Source: JAZLDV01 sp045614925 (GTDB lineage Bacteria > Bacillota_I > Bacilli_A > Erysipelotrichales > Coprobacillaceae). Taken from it: 18,938 nt of DNA. The position numbers were made by a program, and so were the translations under genes. The notes under the pieces are model-generated. The model was not told the DNA's origin, made no database searches, and worked only from the letters and a program-made list of their open reading frames with translations. Location of the stretch: contig JAZLDV010000109.1 of assembly GCA_045614925.1 (NCBI GenBank), forward strand, positions 1 through 18,938, given 5' to 3'. Position 1 is the first letter of the stretch, and each line of letters starts with the position of its first letter. Shown here piece by piece: positions 14,280-18,938 of this stretch.

Positions 14280-15503
14280 TTAAAATGATATAAGTTCATT
14301 AAAGATATGAATGATGAACGCATCACTCATTCCTGCTAAGTAATCTACTATACATAATACTATATCCTGATTATTTTTAAAATCATAAATTGTTTTATTA
14401 TGATAAAGTTCGTCCTTATTTATTCCTTCTACATTAGCATATTTGCTAATCCATCTGATATAGTGAGTAATAAGAGTCGGATAAAGTGTTTGAGCTTTTT
14501 TTAGTTCTTCTAATACATTATCGTTTGAAGAATATTTATATAAGATATCAAACATTGACTCTAAGATTAACGATACATATTTGTTGTGAATTTTAACTCT
14601 ATCAATTAGATAAATATTCTTATAATTGAAATTCATAATTAATTTCATTATTTTAAATGCTTCTTCAGATAACCCTATTCCTAATTCAGGTGTAGAATTA
14701 TTGACAACATCACATATAAAGTAATTAACAATTGAACCATTGTTAATTACGCTAAACTGATAAGAACTGAATTTATTAATTTCATTTTTTAATTCATCTA
14801 CAAGTTCTTGACTTATAATATTTAATGTTAAAGCATCTTCTATATCTCTCGCTAGATATGCTATCTTATCAGACATTTTTACAACACATCCTTCATATGT
14901 ATAAGGATTATATTGTCCAGCATGTTTATATTCATTTAAATCAATATAATCATTTCTTTTTTGAATATATTTCTGATGCATTTCACCGCAATGAGATATA
15001 ATTCCATCTCTAATTGCATAAGTCAGATTCAGATTATAATAATGATGATTATCTCCTTGTAATAATTCAATGCAATCTACAAAATGAAGACTATTTTTTT
15101 CATGCCAGAATCTATCCATATTATGTTTTTTTAATATTTCTGACAATATCGTTTCTCCACCATGTCCAAAAGGTGCATGTCCTAAATCATGAGCAATCGC
15201 AATTGCTTTTGTCAGTTCTGTATTTAATCCTAATGCATTCGCAATTGTATAAGATACTGCTTCTACAAGATTAACATGTTCACTTCTTGTACAGACATGA
15301 TCATTTTCTACTGCAAAAAACACTTGTGTCTTATGTTTTAAACGTCTATAAGCTTCTGAAAATAAAATTCTAGTATAGTCTCGCCCAAATTCACTTCTTA
15401 TATCAGTATCTCTTTGATATATAGGTGTTTCTCTTTTTATTGCTAGAGAATAATCAGGATGTTCTTCATTCATCGCATACTTTTCAAATTTTTTCTTTTT
15501 CAT
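14280..15503 (-). CDS. dGTPase-family HD-domain triphosphohydrolase
   Basis: A 407-residue cytoplasmic HD-superfamily phosphohydrolase resembling dGTP triphosphohydrolases, which split dNTPs into deoxynucleoside and triphosphate. From the chosen start, the metal residues are His76 (TRSEHVNLVEA), His105-Asp106 (AIAHDLGHAPFGHGGE) and Asp212 (MSDKIAYLARDIEDAL). The N-terminal RILFSEAYRRLKHKTQVF matches the family nucleotide-binding region. An in-frame GTG at 15512 overlaps the ribosome binding site AGGAAGTGAT, which is eight bases from the ATG at 15503, so the shorter start is preferred. It heads an operon with metA and is divergent from the fRMsr gene across 48 bases. Substrate choice among dNTPs cannot be read from sequence. 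Confidence 0.9.
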   Translation of the reverse strand: MKKKKFEKYAMNEEHPDYSLAIKRETPIYQRDTDIRSEFGRDYTRILFSEAYRRLKHKTQVFFAVENDHVCTRSEHVNLVEAVSYTIANALGLNTELTKAIAIAHDLGHAPFGHGGETILSEILKKHNMDRFWHEKNSLHFVDCIELLQGDNHHYYNLNLTYAIRDGIISHCGEMHQKYIQKRNDYIDLNEYKHAGQYNPYTYEGCVVKMSDKIAYLARDIEDALTLNIISQELVDELKNEINKFSSYQFSVINNGSIVNYFICDVVNNSTPELGIGLSEEAFKIMKLIMNFNYKNIYLIDRVKIHNKYVSLILESMFDILYKYSSNDNVLEELKKAQTLYPTLITHYIRWISKYANVEGINKDELYHNKTIYDFKNNQDIVLCIVDYLAGMSDAFIIHIFNELISF

Positions 15504-15523
15504 TTTTATCACTTCCTAGAAGT

Positions 15524-15552
15524 ATGTTATACTAAAAAAGAGGTGAAAGCAA
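15524..15552 (-). promoter_or_regulatory. Possible promoter of dGTPase-metA
   Basis: Minus strand TTGCTT (15552-15547), a 17-base spacer and TAACAT (15529-15524). An alternative -10 is TATAAC (15532-15527) with a short 14-base spacer. Either overlaps the -10 of the fRMsr promoter on the other strand. Confidence 0.4.
15525..15533 (+). promoter_or_regulatory. Extended -10 promoter of the fRMsr gene
   Basis: TGTTATACT (TGn plus TATACT) lies 18 bases before the ATG, with AGAGGTG in between. No strong -35 is seen. It overlaps the divergent promoter on the minus strand. Confidence 0.5.
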
Positions 15553-16010
15553 TGATTAATGAACAATTATTTTTACAGCAATTTAAATGTCTTATTGATG
15601 GTGACTTATATCCTTTATCATCATTTTGCAATATTTGCGCATTATTAAATGAATATTTAAACGATATTAATTGGGTAGGTTTCTACTTTACTGATGAAAA
15701 AAACAACTTGTATTTAGGCCCTTTTCAAGGAAAAACAGCATGTGTTTATATTGAATATGGTAAAGGTGTTTGTGGAACAGCTTTAAAAGAAGATAAAGTT
15801 TTACGTGTTGAAAATGTTCATGAGTTCAAAGGACACATTGCATGTGATAGTGCAAGCAACAGTGAAATTGTCATTCCAATTCATGTACATAATAAAATTA
15901 TTGGGGTATTAGATATTGATTCTCCACTACTAAATAGATTTTCTAAAGAAGATGAAGATTTATTAATCAAATCAATGAAGATATTAGAAGAGCATTTATC
16001 AAAATATTAA
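15552..16010 (+). CDS. Free methionine-(R)-sulfoxide reductase (GAF domain)
   Basis: A 152-residue single-GAF-domain enzyme of the fRMsr (MsrC/YebR/YtsP) family, reducing free Met-R-sulfoxide to methionine in the cytoplasm with thioredoxin-like donors. All three redox cysteines are present as Cys64, Cys74 and Cys98 (TACVYI, GKGVCGTA, HIACDSAS), with the same 10 and 24 residue spacings as E. coli Cys84, Cys94 and Cys118. The substrate-pocket elements NWVGFYF, LGPFQGK, SNSEIVIP and GVLDIDSP are also present. A longer frame opens at 15459, but AGAGGTG before the ATG at 15552 and the family length support this start. It is divergent from dGTPase-metA, which fits a joint role in methionine supply. 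Confidence 0.93.
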   Translation: MINEQLFLQQFKCLIDGDLYPLSSFCNICALLNEYLNDINWVGFYFTDEKNNLYLGPFQGKTACVYIEYGKGVCGTALKEDKVLRVENVHEFKGHIACDSASNSEIVIPIHVHNKIIGVLDIDSPLLNRFSKEDEDLLIKSMKILEEHLSKY

Positions 16011-16046
16011 AAAAATCCATTCACTATAATGTGAATGGATTTATTT
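16006..16046. terminator. Bidirectional terminator between fRMsr and ptsI
   Basis: Twelve-base perfect stem AAATCCATTCAC/GTGAATGGATTT with a 6-base loop. On the minus strand it is followed by seven Ts, ending ptsI transcripts well. On the plus strand the tail is TTATTTTATT, so termination after the fRMsr gene may be weaker. Confidence 0.85.
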
Positions 16047-16048
16047 TA

Positions 16049-17764
16049 TTATTTATTAATTACTGATTGAACTAATTCAACTACTTCTTCCATTGTATCT
16101 AAATCAATAGCTTTGTTAGCTAATTCAGTCATTTCAGCTTTAGATAAGCTTCTCATTAATTTTCTGATAGATAAGATAGAAGTTGCAGACATAGAGAATT
16201 CATCTAATCCTAATCCTAATAATAATGGAGCAGCCATTTCTTCTCCAGCCATTTCTCCACACATACCAGCCCATTTACCTTCTTTATGAGCAGATTCAAT
16301 TACGAATTTAATTAATCTTAAGATAGAAGGATTGTATGGTTGATATAAATAAGATACACCTGAAGACATTCTGTCAGCAGCAAATGTATATTGGATTAAG
16401 TCATTTGTTCCAATTGAGAAGAAGTCAACTTCTTTTGCGAAACGATCTGCAATAACTGCAGCAGCAGGAATTTCAATCATGATACCTACTTGTAATGTTT
16501 CAGAAACTGCGATTCCTTCTTCTAATAATTTAGCTTTTTCTTCTAATAAGATTCCTTTAGCTTTTCTGAATTCACCTAAAGTTGCAATCATTGGGAACAT
16601 GATTCTTAAGTCACCATATACTGATGCTCTTAATAATGCTCTTAATTGTGTTCTAAAGATGTCTTCTCTTTGGAAACATAAACGGATAGCACGAACACCT
16701 AAGAATGGGTTCATTTCTTTTTCCATTTCGATAGCAGCGATTTCTTTATCTCCACCGATATCTAATGTTCTAACTACTACAGGTTTACCTTCGTTAGATT
16801 CTAAAATTGTTTTATATACATCATATTGTTTTTCTTCAGTTGGAAGATCAGCAGATTCCATGTATAAGAATTCAGTTCTGAATAATCCTACACCTTCTCC
16901 ACCATTTTCTTTAATTGCATCTAAGTCATTTAATGACCCAATATTAGCAACTAATTCAACATGATGTCCATCAACTGTTTCAGTTTTTTCATTTACTAAT
17001 TGTTTTAATTCTTCTTTGTATGCTAAATATGCATCTCTTTTAGCAGTATATTCTTTGATAGTTTCTTCATCAGGATTGATTAATACAATACCTTCAATAC
17101 CATCTAAGATTAATAAATCATCATGATTTACATCTTCAGTAATTGTTTTACAAGCAACTACAGCTGGGATTTCTAAACTTCTTGCCATGATTGCTGAGTG
17201 TGATGTTCTACCACCAATGTTAGTAGCAAAACCTCTTACTAAATTTTTATTTAATTGAGCTGTATCAGAAGGTGTTAAATCATCAGCGATAACTACTACT
17301 TCTTCATCAATTAAAGTTGGATTAGGTAATGTTCTTCCTAATAAGTTTGCTAATAAACGACGAGAAACGTCTTTTACGTCAGCAGCTCTTTCTCTGAAGT
17401 AATCATCACCCATAGATTCAAACATCATTACAAAGAATGCAGCAACTTCTTCTAATGCAGCAGCAGCACATACTTTTTCATTTTTAATTTTATCTTCAAC
17501 TTGAGTTTTTAATTCAGGATCTTCTAAAACTAAAGCATGAGCATCAAATACAGCTGCTTCATCTGCTGATAAGTTTTTACTTGCAACTTCTTTAATTGTT
17601 TGTAATTCTTTAGCAGTTTGTTCCATTGCTAATTCATATTTTTTAATTTCACTTTCTACATCTTCAACAGTTACTTTTTCTACTGTTAAATCTGGCATAA
17701 CTAATTTATATGCTTTTGCAATCGCAATACCATTAGATGCCGCAATACCTTTAATCATTGTCAT
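16049..17764 (-). CDS. ptsI: PTS enzyme I (PtsI)
   Basis: Phosphoenolpyruvate-protein phosphotransferase, the first step of the sugar PTS: it takes phosphate from PEP and passes it to HPr. The 571 residues match the family. The N-terminal HPr-binding and phosphohistidine region ends in GGRTSHSAIMARSLEIPAVV, with the phosphorylated His189. The C-terminal PEP-binding barrel shows GVGLFRTEFLY, FFSIGTNDLIQYT and GMCGEMAGE with the conserved cysteine. GGAGG is nine bases before the ATG. It stands alone: ptsH, its usual operon partner, is not adjacent. The upstream neighbour is divergent nagB across 215 bases. The leader is A/T-rich and no cre box is evident. Confidence 0.96.
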   Translation of the reverse strand: MTMIKGIAASNGIAIAKAYKLVMPDLTVEKVTVEDVESEIKKYELAMEQTAKELQTIKEVASKNLSADEAAVFDAHALVLEDPELKTQVEDKIKNEKVCAAAALEEVAAFFVMMFESMGDDYFRERAADVKDVSRRLLANLLGRTLPNPTLIDEEVVVIADDLTPSDTAQLNKNLVRGFATNIGGRTSHSAIMARSLEIPAVVACKTITEDVNHDDLLILDGIEGIVLINPDEETIKEYTAKRDAYLAYKEELKQLVNEKTETVDGHHVELVANIGSLNDLDAIKENGGEGVGLFRTEFLYMESADLPTEEKQYDVYKTILESNEGKPVVVRTLDIGGDKEIAAIEMEKEMNPFLGVRAIRLCFQREDIFRTQLRALLRASVYGDLRIMFPMIATLGEFRKAKGILLEEKAKLLEEGIAVSETLQVGIMIEIPAAAVIADRFAKEVDFFSIGTNDLIQYTFAADRMSSGVSYLYQPYNPSILRLIKFVIESAHKEGKWAGMCGEMAGEEMAAPLLLGLGLDEFSMSATSILSIRKLMRSLSKAEMTELANKAIDLDTMEEVVELVQSVINK

Positions 17765-17937
17765 TTTGACCTACCTCCATATATGCATATTTTACCTTAT
17801 TTTGTTCATTAAATAAAGAAGAATTCTAAAGATATTCAATAAAATAATTTCTTTAGTTAATTATTTATCAAAGTCCCATATAATATAACACACAATTTTA
17901 AAAAATTAAATACAAAATATACTTTAATTTGATTAAA

Positions 17938-17958
17938 ATAAGTATTATAATTACTTAT
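17938..17958. promoter_or_regulatory. Palindrome over the nagB -10, possible operator
   Basis: ATAAGTA-TTATAAT-TACTTAT: perfect 7-base inverted arms around a 7-base centre that contains the candidate -10 TATAAT (17946-17951). A repressor bound here would block nagB transcription. It does not resemble the TGGTnTAGACCA-type sites of NagR/DasR regulators, and A/T-richness makes chance symmetry possible. Confidence 0.4.
17946..17951 (+). promoter_or_regulatory. Candidate -10 of nagB
   Basis: A perfect TATAAT lies 34 bases before the nagB ATG. The -35 at 17-base spacing is TTTAAT, which is weak, so the promoter may need help or be regulated. Confidence 0.45.
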
Positions 17959-17979
17959 ATATATGAAAGGGGCATTAAG

Positions 17980-18711
17980 ATGGAAGTTATTATCGTAAAA
18001 AATTATGAAGAAGCAAGTCAAAAAGCTTGTGAAGTAATGTTAGATGTTATTAAAAACAAACCTAACGCAAATTTAGGAATGGCAACAGGATCTACACCTG
18101 TTCGCTTATATGAGTTAATGAGAGAAGATCATAAAGTAAATGGAACTTCTTACAAAGATATTAAATCATTTAACTTAGATGAATATTTTGGATTAGATCA
18201 ATCTCATCCACAAAGTTATCATTATTTCATGTGTACTAATTTATTCAATGAATTAGATATTGATATGAATAATGTACATGTACCAAAAGGTCAAGGAGAT
18301 ATCGATGAAGAATGTGCTATGTATAATAAATTATTAGCAGAAAACCCAATTGATATCCAATTATTAGGAATCGGTTCAAATGGACATATCGGATTCAATG
18401 AACCAGGTACTGATTTTGATTCAGTAACTCATAAAGTTGACTTAAAAGAATCAACTATCCAAGATAACGCTAGATTATTCTTTAACGGAAACATTGATGA
18501 AGTACCTACTCAAGCAGTAAGTATGGGTATCGCTAACATTATGGCAGCTAAAAAAGTATTATTAATTGCATGTGGTGAAAATAAAGCTAAAGCAATTAAA
18601 GGAATGGTAGAAGAAGAAAAAACTATCGAATTACCAGCAAGCTGCTTACAAGATCATCCTGATTGCGTATTAATTGTTGACGAAGCTGCTGCATCTTTAT
18701 TAACTAAATAA
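17980..18711 (+). CDS. nagB: Glucosamine-6-phosphate deaminase
   Basis: Converts glucosamine-6-phosphate to fructose-6-phosphate and ammonia, bringing amino sugars into glycolysis. The 243 residues match the short Firmicutes form that lacks the allosteric C-terminal part of the E. coli enzyme (266 residues). Key elements are GMATGSTPVRLY at 33-44 (phosphate loop), NLDEYFGL with general base Asp67, and GSNGHIGFNEPG at 132-143 with His136 and Glu141. The position of E. coli Asp141 is Asn134, as in other short NagB proteins. A longer frame opens at 17929, but AAAGGGG before the ATG at 17980 and the family N terminus decide the start. It is divergent from ptsI and convergent with the rRNA operon. 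Confidence 0.96.
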   Translation: MEVIIVKNYEEASQKACEVMLDVIKNKPNANLGMATGSTPVRLYELMREDHKVNGTSYKDIKSFNLDEYFGLDQSHPQSYHYFMCTNLFNELDIDMNNVHVPKGQGDIDEECAMYNKLLAENPIDIQLLGIGSNGHIGFNEPGTDFDSVTHKVDLKESTIQDNARLFFNGNIDEVPTQAVSMGIANIMAAKKVLLIACGENKAKAIKGMVEEEKTIELPASCLQDHPDCVLIVDEAAASLLTK

Positions 18712-18725
18712 TTAATAAAATAAAG

Positions 18726-18754
18726 GAAGAAGTCATTGAACTTCTTCTTTTTTT
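18726..18754 (+). terminator. nagB terminator
   Basis: Stem GAAGAAGT/ACTTCTTC with a 6-base loop followed by seven Ts, 14 bases after the nagB stop. Confidence 0.85.
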
Positions 18755-18761
18755 ATGCATG

Positions 18762-18789
18762 AAAAAAACCATCACAGTATCTGTGATGG
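18762..18789 (-). terminator. Second rRNA operon terminator
   Basis: Nine-base perfect stem CCATCACAG/CTGTGATGG with a 3-base loop, then seven Ts on the minus strand. It lies downstream of the first rRNA terminator and faces nagB. Confidence 0.8.
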
Positions 18790-18802
18790 CTTTTCTTACA
18801 AG

Positions 18803-18828
18803 AAAAAAGGATATCCGAAGGGATATCC
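18803..18828 (-). terminator. First rRNA operon terminator
   Basis: Stem GGATATCC/GGATATCC (a self-complementary octamer repeated) with a 4-base loop, then six Ts on the minus strand. It begins about six bases after the 5S rRNA 3' end. Confidence 0.85.
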
Positions 18829-18833
18829 GTGAA

Positions 18834-18938
18834 ACTGGCAGCTTGCTATTGTTGCGATTGCTCACTATCGTCGCCGTTATGATGCTTAACTTCTGTGTTC
18901 GGTATGGGTACAGGTGTGTCCATCATGCCATCACCACC
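18834..18938 (-). rRNA. rrf: 5S ribosomal RNA, nearly complete
   Basis: Read on the minus strand from the right edge, the sequence shows the universal 5S landmarks: ACACCTGTACCCATACCGAAC, then ACAGAAGTTAAGC, then GGCGACGATAGTGAGC. It ends in AGCTGCCAG, which pairs with the GGTGGT at the 5' end to form helix I. A few bases of the 5' end probably lie beyond the window. The 3' end is placed at CCAG by this pairing. It is followed by two terminators, so it is the last gene of an rRNA operon running in from the right. Confidence 0.93.

Noticed and set aside
13265..14300. SAM riboswitch or T-box controlling metA
   Set aside because: Only 17 bases separate metA from the preceding gene, and the 48-base region upstream of the operon is too short for either element.
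15014..15274. An 86-codon plus-strand open frame
   Set aside because: Antisense to the dGTPase-family gene, with no ribosome binding site or recognisable product.
16479..16964. A 161-codon open frame on the plus strand
   Set aside because: It lies wholly antisense to ptsI, has no ribosome binding site, and its product shows no family pattern. It is a shadow of a conserved gene.
17765..17979. Catabolite (cre) site between ptsI and nagB
   Set aside because: The region contains no CG-centred palindrome of the cre type.
1..18938. Mollicutes genetic code (TGA as Trp)
   Set aside because: All conserved genes read through at full length with TGG as Trp, and none needs an in-frame TGA.

Overview
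The window is a stretch of chromosome from a low-GC Gram-positive bacterium. Very A/T-rich intergenic DNA, strong AGGAGG-type ribosome binding sites, a zinc-free L28 next to an Asp23/FakA pair, and a full PTS/NagB set all point to Firmicutes. The Tex, PepV and dockerin-glucosaminidase sequences, and the complete absence of TGA stops (18 visible stop codons: 15 TAA, 3 TAG), fit a gut Erysipelotrichia/Coprobacillaceae-type organism best. That placement is inference, not a match I could run. No prophage, insertion sequence, CRISPR array or tRNA is visible; a 5S rRNA sits on the right edge.

Layout, left to right. (1) 1-1020: minus-strand mnhE-mnhF-mnhG of a multisubunit Na+/H+ antiporter, with its own promoter, running off the left edge. 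(2) 1019-3932: minus-strand yloU (Asp23-like), fakA/yloV and a methionine aminopeptidase with an N-terminal SEC-C zinc motif. (3) 3933-4503: a 310-base divergent control region, then rpmB (L28) on the plus strand with two terminators. (4) 4510-9499: minus-strand pepV, a membrane acyltransferase, tex and an ArsC/Spx-like gene. (5) 9565-10040: a lone plus-strand Nudix hydrolase. (6) 10036-13304: a minus-strand two-gene surface operon, a secreted dockerin-tagged glucosaminidase followed by a membrane-anchored protein with Ig-like and cadherin-like domains. (7) 13304-16046: minus-strand dGTPase-family HD gene and metA, divergent from a plus-strand free-methionine-sulfoxide reductase. (8) 16049-18754: ptsI (minus) and nagB (plus), divergent. 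(9) 18762-18938: the end of an rRNA operon on the minus strand, converging on nagB.

Functional themes. PtsI and NagB link phosphotransferase uptake with amino-sugar entry into glycolysis. MetA and the fRMsr both supply methionine: MetA has the glutamate that predicts acetyl-CoA rather than succinyl-CoA use, and the fRMsr keeps all three redox cysteines. FakA would phosphorylate fatty acids bound to FakB proteins encoded elsewhere.

Most of the window is conserved housekeeping sequence. The part most worth a second look is the surface operon at 10036-13249. A peptidoglycan glucosaminidase carries a dockerin but no cohesin is visible, and its only operon partner is a bitopic membrane protein with an N-terminal Ig-like domain and a duplicated beta-rich module. 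This could be a small cohesin/dockerin-like wall-remodelling complex. Other points of interest are a 21-bp palindrome laid over the nagB -10, overlapping divergent promoters between the dGTPase and fRMsr genes, a terminator hairpin whose U-tract abuts the map ribosome binding site, and a general habit of placing stop codons inside terminator stems.
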